This document shows positions 1 through 8,620 of a stretch of 64,000 nt of DNA, one piece after another. The stretch is from Halobacteriovoraceae bacterium (GTDB taxonomy: Bacteria; Bdellovibrionota; Bacteriovoracia; Bacteriovoracales; Bacteriovoracaceae), in assembly GCA_018646195.1 (NCBI GenBank), contig JABGVH010000079.1, positions 1 to 64,000 on the forward strand. Reading direction: 5' to 3'. The notes beneath the pieces are model-generated. The model saw nothing but the letters and a program-made list of their open reading frames with translations. It was not told where the DNA came from and did no database searches. Position 1 is the first letter of the stretch. The number at the start of each line of letters is the position of its first letter. The position numbers and the translations under genes were made by a program.

Positions 1-342
1 GTCGATTACCCACGGGGCACATGCTTTTGCCATCATGACGCCAAATACCGCCACCATTAACATCACAATTAAGGAAATGTATTGTTCAGTCATGTAGTTG
101 GTTTCACCCTTAGGGCTTGTTTTTCCTGAGATTTCTCCGGATTCGGCTTGTTGCTGCTCGGTGCTGGCGGCCAGTTCTTCTTCGGTCATGCGTTCGTCGC
201 GCTCACTGCCGTCGGTGTCGTCACGGGTGAGAGCACTGGCATCGTTGGCAGTTAGTTGAAGGTCGGCAATGGTGCCGGCAAACTGCATGTTGAGCAGACA
301 GAAAGTAAGGACCAGATTGAAAATGTACTTAAAACGGAACAT
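1..342 (-). CDS. Secreted/membrane hypothetical protein, N-terminal part (cut by window edge)
   Basis: An open frame starts at the ATG at 342 and runs off the left edge after 114 codons. The start is backed by a purine-rich AGAGG ribosome site about 6 bases upstream. The first ~22 residues form a signal peptide (basic MFRFK start, then a hydrophobic run ending near QFAGT). Residues ~30-80 are polar and rich in Asp, Glu, Ser and Gln, and residues ~88-110 form a strongly hydrophobic, Met-rich membrane segment. I do not recognise the family. It lies 222 bases downstream of oleD on the same strand and has an inverted repeat (360-376) just before its start. The open frame, ribosome site and signal peptide make it very likely to be a real gene; its function is unknown. 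Confidence 0.75.
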   Translation of the reverse strand, partial: MFRFKYIFNLVLTFCLLNMQFAGTIADLQLTANDASALTRDDTDGSERDERMTEEELAASTEQQQAESGEISGKTSPKGETNYMTEQYISLIVMLMVAVFGVMMAKACAPWVID

Positions 343-359
343 AGTCGCCTCTCAATTCA

Positions 360-376
360 CAATATTCTTTATATTG
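360..376. promoter_or_regulatory. Inverted repeat CAATAT-N5-ATATTG upstream of the left-edge gene
   Basis: A perfect 6-base inverted repeat with a 5-base centre lies 18 bases before the start codon at 342. Its core AATAT-N5-ATATT is shared with the repeat at 8621-8635 in front of the GbsR-type regulator gene. It could be a regulator operator, but in AT-rich DNA such repeats can arise by chance. It is only a candidate. Confidence 0.3.
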
Positions 377-564
377 TTAATTTTAAGTGCAGACCCGAAA
401 TGCTCGTAATCTGAACTCAAGTATCTTGTGATTTCTTATCTTTTCGGCAACTTAGCTGAAAAATTGACTGATTTTTAAGTGCCATTATTTGAGTGCAACG
501 AGCTTTAACTAGCTAAAAGTATATGGAAGGTTAAGAGTCGATAAAGTCTTGAAAATGGGAAAAT

Positions 565-1551
565 TTAGGCCAGGGAGTTTTTTAAGCGTTTTACCCCTTC
601 TTCCAAGGAGATAGAGGGGTGGAAGTCCAGATCGCGCTGGGCCTTTTCGTGATTAAAATAATGGTTGGTCCCTAATTGCAAGGCCACAAAGCGAGTCATC
701 GGTGGCTCAATATCGTACTTATTAAAGAGCCTTAATCCGGTCTCCATTGCCGCGCCAATTCGATAGGCATTCTTTAAACCGATGCGTTTTTTTAAGGGTT
801 TAAGTTTATGGGCAGAGAGTAGTTGATCGACAAAATCCCAAAGTTTTACCGGCCCTTGGCCTATGAAATAGGCCTGCCCGCAAATGGGGGAGGCTTGAAC
901 TAGCTTTTCAAGGGCCGCCTTATGGGCACTGACCGCATTGTCGACATAGACAACATCGACTCGATTCTGGCCATCTCCTACAATTTTGAGTTTGCCTTTC
1001 TTTGCCGCTGCAACAAGTCTCGGCACAAGGTTCTGGTCCCGTGGCCCAAAAATCAGATGGGGTCGAAGCGAAACAGTTAATAGGCCAGCAACTCCATTGG
1101 CCTGCAAAACACTCTTTTCAGCAAGGGCCTTTGACTTGGCATAATAGCTCAAATACTCGGTGGGGTAGGGTTGAGTTTCGTCAACTCCATGTAGCCCATT
1201 TTTTCCGTAGACGACACTTGGAGTAGAGGTGTAGATCAGTTTCTTTATGTTATTTTTTTGGCAGGCCTTTATAATATTTTCAGTTCCATTTACATTTGTC
1301 CGGTAGAAATCTTCCCACTTGCCCCACATACCAACCCTTGAGGCGACATGGAAAACAGCTTCTTGGTTCTCAAGCGCTTTTTCAACTTCCTGGTAATTAT
1401 TTAAATCACCTTTTATGGAGATGACTCCGTGTTCTTCTAATTCTGGATAAGACCCTCTTGAAAAGTTGGTGACTTGATGACCGTCTTTTAAGAGGGATTC
1501 AGCAAGGTGCCTTCCCAAAAATCCACCGGCTCCAGTAATTAGAATTTTCAT
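565..1551 (-). CDS. oleD: OleD, NAD(P)-dependent 2-alkyl-3-ketoacid reductase
   Basis: 328-residue short-chain dehydrogenase of the extended NAD-dependent epimerase/dehydratase family. The nucleotide-binding GxxGxxG motif is GAGGFLG (residues 7-13) and the catalytic Tyr-x-x-x-Lys is Y137-K141 (YAKSK), with Ser/Thr near 109-110. In the known Ole pathway, OleD reduces the beta-keto acid made by OleA to a 2-alkyl-3-hydroxy acid. Assignment rests on fold motifs plus the oleABCD gene order: its ATG overlaps the oleC stop by 4 bases, so the two are probably translationally coupled. It is the last gene of the operon, and no clear terminator is visible in the following 222 bases. Taken alone it could be a sterol- or sugar-type epimerase; the neighbours make OleD much more likely. 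Confidence 0.88.
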   Translation of the reverse strand: MKILITGAGGFLGRHLAESLLKDGHQVTNFSRGSYPELEEHGVISIKGDLNNYQEVEKALENQEAVFHVASRVGMWGKWEDFYRTNVNGTENIIKACQKNNIKKLIYTSTPSVVYGKNGLHGVDETQPYPTEYLSYYAKSKALAEKSVLQANGVAGLLTVSLRPHLIFGPRDQNLVPRLVAAAKKGKLKIVGDGQNRVDVVYVDNAVSAHKAALEKLVQASPICGQAYFIGQGPVKLWDFVDQLLSAHKLKPLKKRIGLKNAYRIGAAMETGLRLFNKYDIEPPMTRFVALQLGTNHYFNHEKAQRDLDFHPSISLEEGVKRLKNSLA

Positions 1552-3188
1552 AGTGAAGCTCCTGCGTTGGCGCGGCTTTTTAACTTAAGGCGGTCAATTT
1601 TAATATTGTGGCGAACATCAACCGGGAAATTCTTAGCAGAATAAAATTTGTTAATTGGTAGGGTGTGAGAGTGATTTTTTCCAAGTTCTAAAAGTTCTTT
1701 TTTAAACCGTGATGCCTTTTGACCTTTTAAAATTCTGCCATCCTTTCTTTCGACAAATAACGCCGGCTCTTGAAGACCTAGCTTACCAAGACCTATCAAT
1801 GCGCTTCTTTTGACTTCGGGATGCTGATTGAAAATGGCTTCACATTGGATCGAAGAGTAAAGTGTATCTCCGTCTTCTACGCGATGGCTTTTGCGACCAC
1901 AGAACCAGAGCTCACCTTGTTCATCGAAATAACCAATATCTCCAATTCTATGCCAAATTTCTTCACCATCATAAATTTTTGCCTCTACTGTTTTTGAATT
2001 CATTTGGTGATAGGCCTTTGTAACAATCGGACCCTTTATAATAATCTCACCGATTTGATTGGCCGGAAGTTCAGTTACTTGATCGTAGCGAGCAAGAGGG
2101 GCGTCGCTGATTTTAATAATTTTCATATCAATGCCCATAACAGGCCTACCGAGACTCGTTCCACTACCACCTAGCATTTTATCTTTTGCACTCTCAAGTA
2201 TTACTTTTCCCGAAGCATTGGCGACCGGCAGTGACTCCGTTGCGCCATAGGGAGTATAGGTCGTTCCATTTGGTAAAATTTTAGAAAATTTCTGATGTAA
2301 CTCGAGGGAGACAGGAGCGCCAAACATCACCAAGAACTTGACGGAGGGAAGTGATAATTGGTGCTGATGGCAATAGTCGGCCACTCTCTCCCAAATAGCA
2401 GGAGATCCCGCAACAAAGCTTGCTTTATGGTCTTTGATATTTCGAATTAAATAGGCGGGGTTTGATTTGGCAGGTTTTGACGGGTCCATATCTGGAATGA
2501 CACTTGTCATACCCATACTCATAGTAAAAAACGAAAATAGTGGAAAGCCCGGAAGATCAACATCACCATCGGTTAGGTTAAACATCTCTTGCAGCATATC
2601 AGTTTGATGGTTAAAAATGGAATGAGTGTATTCGACACCTTTTGGAACACCGGTTCCACCGCTAGTAAAAAGAATGGCGGCCAGGTCTTTTTTATCGAGG
2701 TCCTGAGTTGTAAAGAACTTGGATTGATCGCCAAAACTAGTTAGCGACTGCATTTTTCCCCAAGTTAGCTTTCCTGTTGTCAGTAGAATTTTTAGATTCT
2801 TAAAGGAACTTCTAAAAAAGAGTCGGATTAAATGAACTAGAGGGATTCCGATCAGGGCCTCAGGAGTGACTTGTTTAATGGCGGCCAGAAGATTGACTCT
2901 GCCCATTCCGGGATCAATAAATACCGGTACTGCACCTATTTTGAAGAGTGCAAAAGTAATCGCCGAAAAGTCGAGGCATGGTTTTACAAAGACCAAGGTC
3001 TTCATGCCTTTTTTAATCCCGGCCTTAACTAGCCCATTGGCAATTTGATTAGATCGTTCGTCAAATTGCTGATAGGTATAGTGGTGATAGGTATAGCTTC
3101 CGTCACGGTGGCGTTTAAGCGGGAAGACGACAGCTTTCTTAGAGGGATTCCTCTTAACGATATCAGTTATTCGATGGGCGATATTCAA
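1548..3188 (-). CDS. oleC: OleC, ATP-dependent beta-lactone synthetase (AMP-binding)
   Basis: 546-residue ANL-superfamily adenylating enzyme. The ATP-binding loop FTSGGTGVPKG lies near residues 174-184, the YTPYGATES adenine-binding motif is mid-protein, and a GDIGY-type motif (hinge region) is followed by a short C-terminal domain. General family annotation would be fatty-acid-CoA ligase, but OleC proteins convert the beta-hydroxy acid from OleD to a cis-beta-lactone using ATP. It overlaps oleB upstream and oleD downstream by 4 bases each, which fits one polycistronic message. No truncation or missing core motif is seen. The assignment to OleC rather than a CoA ligase is from context. Confidence 0.88.
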   Translation of the reverse strand: MNIAHRITDIVKRNPSKKAVVFPLKRHRDGSYTYHHYTYQQFDERSNQIANGLVKAGIKKGMKTLVFVKPCLDFSAITFALFKIGAVPVFIDPGMGRVNLLAAIKQVTPEALIGIPLVHLIRLFFRSSFKNLKILLTTGKLTWGKMQSLTSFGDQSKFFTTQDLDKKDLAAILFTSGGTGVPKGVEYTHSIFNHQTDMLQEMFNLTDGDVDLPGFPLFSFFTMSMGMTSVIPDMDPSKPAKSNPAYLIRNIKDHKASFVAGSPAIWERVADYCHQHQLSLPSVKFLVMFGAPVSLELHQKFSKILPNGTTYTPYGATESLPVANASGKVILESAKDKMLGGSGTSLGRPVMGIDMKIIKISDAPLARYDQVTELPANQIGEIIIKGPIVTKAYHQMNSKTVEAKIYDGEEIWHRIGDIGYFDEQGELWFCGRKSHRVEDGDTLYSSIQCEAIFNQHPEVKRSALIGLGKLGLQEPALFVERKDGRILKGQKASRFKKELLELGKNHSHTLPINKFYSAKNFPVDVRHNIKIDRLKLKSRANAGASL

Positions 3189-4048
3189 GAGAGAAACTCC
3201 CGAGTTTTTTCTATTACTGTATCTTTGGCATCTTCCAATACGTAATGTCCGGCGTCCTTTATGTAAGTGTATTCGGCTTCCGGATAAAAACCCTTCCAGT
3301 CTCTATAAAAATGGTCATTGAAACAGAAATCTTTCCCACCCCATAGGAATAATTTAGGGACTTTCAAGTCTGGCAATCCTTCTTCTATTGCTTTCAAAGT
3401 ACCGTAAGAGGGATGACCTTTGGTCAAAGGGATATCTTTAACAAAGCGGGCGGTGGCAATTCTATTTTTATAATTATTATAAGGCAGTAGGTAGCCGGCC
3501 TTAATGATTTTAGAGAGTGGCTTTTCGACAGACATAAAGGTCGCCGGCCAAGCAAAAGCATTGAGGTGTCTTACTAACCTTTCGCCAAAGAATGGTATCT
3601 TACAAATGGCGATGCTCTTTGGCATATGCTTGGAGCGATAGGCAGCGGTGTTAAGCGCCACAATTTTTGAAATATTTTGGTTATGTCTAGTGGCATAGCC
3701 AAAACCAATTGCCCCTCCCCAATCGTGAACTACCAGAGAGAGCTTTTTTAACTCTAGCTTTGAAACTAAGGCCTCAATATTTTGAATATGGTTTTCTAAA
3801 CTGTAGTCATAATCTTGGGGTTTATCAGACAGTCCACAGCCAATATGGTCTGGAACAATTACTCGGTGAGTTTTTGCCATTTCCTTTATCAAATTACGAT
3901 AATAAAAAGACCAGGTTGGATTACCGTGTAACATTAGTATCGGTTCACCGCTCCCTTCGTCGACGTAATTGAGCTTATGGCCAGAATTTAGCATTAAGGA
4001 GTTTTCTGAAAAGGGATATTCTTCTTTTAGATTTTGTGGAATCACCAT
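3185..4048 (-). CDS. oleB: OleB, alpha/beta-hydrolase fold beta-lactone decarboxylase
   Basis: 287-residue alpha/beta hydrolase related to haloalkane dehalogenases. The oxyanion motif HGNPTW is at 41-46. The nucleophile elbow is VVHDWGG with Asp109 in place of a serine, and the C-terminal histidine is His268 (DAGHYVLED). An Asp nucleophile is what OleB uses to open and decarboxylate the beta-lactone, releasing CO2 and the cis-olefin. The gene overlaps oleA by 7 bases and oleC by 4. A haloalkane dehalogenase would share these motifs, so the call depends on the operon. The set is complete: no Ole enzyme is missing from this window. Confidence 0.88.
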   Translation of the reverse strand: MVIPQNLKEEYPFSENSLMLNSGHKLNYVDEGSGEPILMLHGNPTWSFYYRNLIKEMAKTHRVIVPDHIGCGLSDKPQDYDYSLENHIQNIEALVSKLELKKLSLVVHDWGGAIGFGYATRHNQNISKIVALNTAAYRSKHMPKSIAICKIPFFGERLVRHLNAFAWPATFMSVEKPLSKIIKAGYLLPYNNYKNRIATARFVKDIPLTKGHPSYGTLKAIEEGLPDLKVPKLFLWGGKDFCFNDHFYRDWKGFYPEAEYTYIKDAGHYVLEDAKDTVIEKTREFLS

Positions 4049-5076
4049 TCTACTCCCAGCATAATGGAACTCAGCCCAGATCCAATGCCTAATAGGGCCA
4101 GTTTTTGACCTTTGTTGATTTTCTTTTCCTCTCTATCGAGCATTGCCAGAGTTATGGGAAGCGCCGCTGAACCGGTATTTCCTAGGAAGGGATATGTTTT
4201 ATAAGTGGGTCTTTCTATAAGCCCTAGCGCTTCCAGTACTAATTTCTCGTGAGCAATTCCTACTTGGTGACCAATCACCCAGTCAGGAGTTTCATTGTTC
4301 CAAGCAAGTTCTTCCTTGGCGGCTTGCCAGGTTTTTTGAGTCAGGGGAATTCCGGCCTTTAAAAGCGCTTCGGAATCGGTTTCCATAGTCATGGAGGTGG
4401 GGTTGCCATCTCCTCGACAAAGATTAACAGCGCTCGAGTCAGTCAGGACGGCACCCCCAAGAATTTTAGGTGCTTCCGGAGCATGTCGTTTGTGGGTTAA
4501 AAGATAGGCGACTCCAGCACTTCCAATAGTTAAGTTGGCGATGTATTTTTTTATATTTTTACGATTAAGGTTCGGCTTCTTTTTGAGTTCTTCGAGTGTA
4601 TCAAATAAAAGAGGTCCGCCATTTTCTCCAGAGACAATTAAGGCCTTTTCAATTTGACCTGACTCGATCATATTTCCGGCGACAACGATGCTGTTAAGAA
4701 CTCCAAGGCAGGCATTGGAGAGATCAAAAATAGTACAGGAGGGACTGAGCCCAAGTTTATTGTGAACAGCCGCGGCAGTACTTGGTTCAAGGCAATCTCT
4801 GCAGACACTGGCATGTATTAAAAGGTCAATTTCTTCTCTTTTAATATTTCCTCTTGAAAAAAGTGCTTCAGCGGCCTCAGCTGAAATAGAGGAGGGGGGT
4901 GTACCAAGTTCCCAAAAGCGTCTTTCTTCGATTCCCGTCATTAACTCGAGGCGCCCTGTCGGAAGTTTTAATTTTCCGTAGACTTCTTGTAGCTCACGCT
5001 CGATTCCCTCAGAGGTTAGTTTTTGAGGGGGTAGGGTATAGGCAAAATCTTGTATAACGACATTATTGAATTTCAT
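4042..5076 (-). CDS. oleA: OleA, thiolase-fold acyl condensing enzyme
   Basis: 344-residue KAS III-like thiolase superfamily protein. The Cys-His-Asn triad is visible: Cys123 in SNACLGVLN, His270 in GHQVG and Asn300 in FLGNTGS. Glu97 in DCLEPSTA matches the conserved glutamate that OleA supplies across its dimer interface. OleA joins two acyl chains head to head in a non-decarboxylative Claisen condensation, giving a 2-alkyl-3-ketoacyl product. FabH-type initiation of fatty acid synthesis is the alternative, but the acidic residue and the downstream oleBCD argue against it. The start is fused to the preceding FAD gene by a TAATG stop/start. Its acyl substrate is unknown; a preceding dedicated ACP suggests it may take ACP- rather than CoA-bound chains. 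Confidence 0.9.
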   Translation of the reverse strand: MKFNNVVIQDFAYTLPPQKLTSEGIERELQEVYGKLKLPTGRLELMTGIEERRFWELGTPPSSISAEAAEALFSRGNIKREEIDLLIHASVCRDCLEPSTAAAVHNKLGLSPSCTIFDLSNACLGVLNSIVVAGNMIESGQIEKALIVSGENGGPLLFDTLEELKKKPNLNRKNIKKYIANLTIGSAGVAYLLTHKRHAPEAPKILGGAVLTDSSAVNLCRGDGNPTSMTMETDSEALLKAGIPLTQKTWQAAKEELAWNNETPDWVIGHQVGIAHEKLVLEALGLIERPTYKTYPFLGNTGSAALPITLAMLDREEKKINKGQKLALLGIGSGLSSIMLGVEW

Positions 5077-6449
5077 TAAGTGGACTCCATTAGGCCATAG
5101 AGATTGGCGATGGAGATTCCACTAAGCATGGCGCCAACTATCCCAAGAAATCCCTGGTCGGTACCACAAATATTTAATCCTTTTATTCCGGTCCTGCCAT
5201 CCCGAGCTTTGTCTGGACTGCCATAAACACAGCCTCCCAGATGACCGGTGTAGCGTTTTATAGTGGTGGGGCTGAAAACATCATTAAAAATCACTTCTCC
5301 ACTGAAGCCTGGGAGAAGTTTTTTTGAAAGCTGCAAGGCCTCATCAAGTACTAGCTTTTTCTGCTCTTTATATTGCTTGCGTTCAAGAGCAAACCATTTC
5401 TGACTATTGGCGATATGAGTGACTCTAATAATTCCGTTTTGATTATCATTCTCTTTGAAATTATTGGGAAGGCAAACAACCGCACTTTGCTTGTCGATTA
5501 ATTCATCAGGACAACGGTAGGCATACTTGGGGGTATTATTATAAAAAATAATAGTGTTATCAGATTTTGGAATCGAATCAAAGAGTGCAATCGATTCAGT
5601 AAAGCTCATTTTCCCAATCCGAGACTCGTTTTTGGGACTTTCTAAAAGACTCTGAGTTTCCGGAAGGCCTATCGACGAAATAATTTGAGAGGTTTCCCAA
5701 AGCTGACCGTCAGTTGTAATCAGGCCAGAGGTTTCTCCATTATGCGAGAGAACTTCCGCAACCTGAGTCTTGAAGTGTAGCTCGCCTCCTAGCTTTTCAA
5801 ATTTTTCTAATAAAAGGTCTATAATAGTCCGTACTCCGCCGCGCGGCCGGCTAAAACCTTCGAGATAAATACTTTTAAACATGATGACGAATTGTGAAAA
5901 ATCCATATCATTTTCCCAGGCGCTTCCATAGATAAGTAGGGGAGCAAAGAGCATTTCTAATAGATTTTCGTCAGTGATAAATTTCCGGACCACTTCTTTG
6001 GCCAGGTAAAATGGGTTGTCTAAAGCGACTTCATTATAAGCGTTAATTTCTTCGACTAATTTATTAAAACCATCAATTTGATTTGGAAAATTTTCTGTGA
6101 CTTCGCTTCTAAGCAATTCAAAGTCGTTATTAAAATGCAATTTTGTTTCAGGAAACCAGATCTGAGATTGTTTTTGTGGAATCAGTTCCAATTGATCATA
6201 GGGAATACGCAGCTGTTTAAGAAGCTTTGAAAGAGGCTTACCCCTTTCTCCTTTCTCAATAAAATTTGTCATGGCATGTAGCCCGACATCAAGCTGGTGC
6301 TTTCCCCTTTGATAATAGGAGTTAAGTCCACCAGAGATGGAGTGCTTTTCTAAAATACATACTTTTTTATCAAACATCGCAAGGCGAATACCAGCAGCTA
6401 GCCCACTCATTCCCGCGCCAATGATGATGGCATCGTATTTTTTACTCAT
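5076..6449 (-). CDS. CrtI/phytoene desaturase-like FAD oxidoreductase
   Basis: 457-residue flavoprotein of the carotenoid desaturase/isomerase type. The N-terminal Rossmann motif GAGMSGLAAG is at residues 11-20, followed by an acidic strand end (ILEKH) and the typical GGLNSYY and LDVGLHAM segments. The C-terminal family signature, GLNICGTDQGFLGIVGAM, closes the FAD site. Such enzymes desaturate, isomerise or saturate polyene chains. It sits between the ACP gene (5-base gap) and oleA (stop/start overlap), with no phytoene synthase or other carotenoid gene in this window. That context suggests it acts on an acyl chain destined for OleA rather than on a carotenoid; this is inference. No obvious defect is seen. 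Confidence 0.8.
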   Translation of the reverse strand: MSKKYDAIIIGAGMSGLAAGIRLAMFDKKVCILEKHSISGGLNSYYQRGKHQLDVGLHAMTNFIEKGERGKPLSKLLKQLRIPYDQLELIPQKQSQIWFPETKLHFNNDFELLRSEVTENFPNQIDGFNKLVEEINAYNEVALDNPFYLAKEVVRKFITDENLLEMLFAPLLIYGSAWENDMDFSQFVIMFKSIYLEGFSRPRGGVRTIIDLLLEKFEKLGGELHFKTQVAEVLSHNGETSGLITTDGQLWETSQIISSIGLPETQSLLESPKNESRIGKMSFTESIALFDSIPKSDNTIIFYNNTPKYAYRCPDELIDKQSAVVCLPNNFKENDNQNGIIRVTHIANSQKWFALERKQYKEQKKLVLDEALQLSKKLLPGFSGEVIFNDVFSPTTIKRYTGHLGGCVYGSPDKARDGRTGIKGLNICGTDQGFLGIVGAMLSGISIANLYGLMEST

Positions 6450-6454
6450 TGAGC

Positions 6455-6703
6455 TTACTGCTGAAACTTTGGAGTAAGGTACTCTACGCAGCTTTCCATG
6501 CTAACAAGTCTTGGGTAATCCTCTTGAGGAACGATAATTTTATGGCGCTTCTTCAGTTCCATAACAATGTCTAAAAAGTCCATTGAATCTAAGTCGAGCT
6601 GGTCTCTAAGGGCCAATTCATCTTTAATTGTCGTTACATCGTCGTCAATCGCCACATCGGCGATAATGTCTAATACTTTTGCTCTTACTTCAGTTACTTC
6701 CAT
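6455..6703 (-). CDS. Acyl carrier protein, pathway-dedicated
   Basis: 82-residue acidic four-helix carrier protein. The phosphopantetheine attachment site is Ser40 in LDLDSMDFLDI. A strong AGGAG ribosome site precedes the ATG. It is placed between the ketosynthase (9-base gap) and the FAD oxidoreductase (5-base gap) inside the ole operon, not in a fab cluster, so it is most likely a specialised carrier for the chain handled by these enzymes. A housekeeping AcpP role is unlikely because no fabD/fabG/fabF housekeeping set is nearby. Confidence 0.88.
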   Translation of the reverse strand: MEVTEVRAKVLDIIADVAIDDDVTTIKDELALRDQLDLDSMDFLDIVMELKKRHKIIVPQEDYPRLVSMESCVEYLTPKFQQ

Positions 6704-6712
6704 TTTATTCTC

Positions 6713-7942
6713 CTATTTAATATATTTTTGGACTATTAAACTTGAATTAATTCCTAACATGCCAAAAGAATTATTGAGAATTCTTTTAACATCACTCTTT
6801 ATGGGCTCATCTTTAACTAGATTTTTTAAGTCGCACTTAGGGTCGATCTCTTGGATATTTTTACAGGGGTGGACCATACCATCCTCAAAGGCCGGTAGAT
6901 TACCTGCCAGTTCTAGGGCACCAGCTGCGCCCATGGCGTGACCAATAAATCCCTTGGTGGCATTGATATAAGTACTATCAGAATAGCCGAACACATTGCT
7001 AACTGCTTCGCATTCATTTATATCACCAGCACCAGTTCCAGTGGCGTGCATATTTACAATATTAATATCGTCAGGAGTAAGGTCAGCTCGCTTAAGAGCG
7101 GCGTTCATGCATTCGATCTGTCTTTCGGGGTTTGGTAGAACGAAGTCCGAGGCATCAGAGTTTGTATGGTATCCAACAATTTCGCCGTAAATCTTTGCAT
7201 CACGTTTAAGAGCATCTTCTAATCTCTCCAAAGTATAAATGGCCCCACCTTCGGCGACTGCAATACCATTTCTATTAACATCAAGGGGTTTTGTCGCCAG
7301 CTCCGCACACTCATTTTCTCCCAGTGCTCCTTGGCTTTTAAAGGCGGCAAAAATTCCAAAAGTATGGGTACTTTCTGAAACACCTCCTGCTAAGGCCAGG
7401 TCAACTTCTCCCAATTGCAACATTTGGAGACCCTGAATAAGTCCCATATTTCCGGCGGCACAGGCGGCCCCGATAGTATAGGCAGGACCAGTAATTCCTA
7501 AATTCAAAGTCACTTCGCCGGCGGGACTGTTGGCGACAGTCCTTGGGTTATGGTGATGGGACCAATAACTGGTATCTAGATTATTCTGATAGAGTTCATG
7601 AATTTCATTTTCAGTTTCGACATTGCCATGTTCGGTAATTCCTATATAAATTCCAACCCGAGTTTTATCAACATTGTCCCATTTTATTGCTGCATTTTGA
7701 ATCGCCTCGTTGGCGCAATAAATAGCAGTTGCTCCAGCGCGGGTTCCTCTTTTTCGCGCCTTGCGACTCTGGTATTTAGTTTCGTCGTAATGACAATTAC
7801 CGGCGGCTACCTTACCCATGTGGCGAATCTCAACATGTTCTAGACCTGATTGATTATTGAGAAGTGCTTGGCGGAATTCCGCTAGGTTGTTTCCGTTAGG
7901 CGCTGCAAGTCCAATTCCTGTTATTACAATTCTAGAAGTCAT
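6713..7942 (-). CDS. Beta-ketoacyl-ACP synthase II-type ketosynthase
   Basis: 409-residue decarboxylating ketosynthase of the FabF family. The active site is intact: Cys161 in GAACAAGN, His299 in MHATGTGAGD, Lys330 in NATKG and His335 in GHAMGAAGA. This class extends an ACP-bound acyl chain with malonyl-ACP. Its ATG overlaps the regulator stop by 4 bases and it has a GGAG ribosome site. No ketoreductase, dehydratase or enoyl reductase gene is in the cluster, so further processing would need housekeeping enzymes or a non-canonical step. Housekeeping FabF is possible by sequence, but the location makes a secondary lipid role more likely. Confidence 0.85.
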   Translation of the reverse strand: MTSRIVITGIGLAAPNGNNLAEFRQALLNNQSGLEHVEIRHMGKVAAGNCHYDETKYQSRKARKRGTRAGATAIYCANEAIQNAAIKWDNVDKTRVGIYIGITEHGNVETENEIHELYQNNLDTSYWSHHHNPRTVANSPAGEVTLNLGITGPAYTIGAACAAGNMGLIQGLQMLQLGEVDLALAGGVSESTHTFGIFAAFKSQGALGENECAELATKPLDVNRNGIAVAEGGAIYTLERLEDALKRDAKIYGEIVGYHTNSDASDFVLPNPERQIECMNAALKRADLTPDDINIVNMHATGTGAGDINECEAVSNVFGYSDSTYINATKGFIGHAMGAAGALELAGNLPAFEDGMVHPCKNIQEIDPKCDLKNLVKDEPIKSDVKRILNNSFGMLGINSSLIVQKYIK

Positions 7943-8583
7943 AGGTGGTCTCCGGTCAAGCGTGATAATTGGTTTTTAATATTTGATTTAAGGTTATTGG
8001 TCATTTGGGCAAGAGGTTCTTTGGCCGCCAAGGTAGACGCCGATAGAAAATCGAGTGCTTTTGGCAGGCGCCTGACAACCGCTGAGTAGTCGCTAGGAAG
8101 CTCGAGCTTTGAGACATTGAGTACAAAATTCATTACTGATTCAGCGATCTCACAGGTTGAAATAATTGATTTGAGGCGCGATACACGTTCAAGATTAGCT
8201 GGGGAAGAATTTCTAAGAACTCTCTGGGCCATTTTTCTGAACTCTTCGATAATTTCTTGTTCCCTTTTTCTAAAGACGGTGGAAACAATGCTGAGACTGT
8301 CTTCCTTGGCCGAATGAAACTTTAGGCGCGGCTGAGTGGCATCACTTTTTGACTCGATGGCACCGTAGTGATTGAGAACTTTAATGGATTGGCTAACTGC
8401 ACTTTGCGATAGGCCCAATGTCTTCTCGATCTCTTCGGAATTAAGCGGTCTTTTGGCCAGTACTAATAGTCCGTAGATGGCGCCTTCGATTCGCTTAAAG
8501 CCAATCTTGTTTAAAAAAACTTCGAAAATGTGAATCTCTTCGAGTAATTCCTTTTCAATTGGTAAATCAACTTCGTTATTCAT
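7939..8583 (-). CDS. GbsR/MarR-family transcriptional regulator of the ole operon
   Basis: 214-residue protein with a winged helix-turn-helix at about residues 30-95 (IEGAIYGLLVLAKRPLNSEE, then LGLSQSAVSQSIKVL as the recognition region) and a helical C-terminal half. This is the GbsR-like arrangement of the MarR superfamily. It is the first gene of the eight-gene operon, overlapping the ketosynthase start by 4 bases, so it is expressed with its likely targets and may autoregulate. The ATG has an AGGA ribosome site. An inverted repeat at 8621-8635 lies 38 bases upstream. The ligand is unknown; a fatty acyl or stress signal would be a guess. Confidence 0.8.
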   Translation of the reverse strand: MNNEVDLPIEKELLEEIHIFEVFLNKIGFKRIEGAIYGLLVLAKRPLNSEEIEKTLGLSQSAVSQSIKVLNHYGAIESKSDATQPRLKFHSAKEDSLSIVSTVFRKREQEIIEEFRKMAQRVLRNSSPANLERVSRLKSIISTCEIAESVMNFVLNVSKLELPSDYSAVVRRLPKALDFLSASTLAAKEPLAQMTNNLKSNIKNQLSRLTGDHL

Positions 8584-8620
8584 GTAAATCCTGGAAAGAA
8601 TTGAATTATTACAAAAATAA

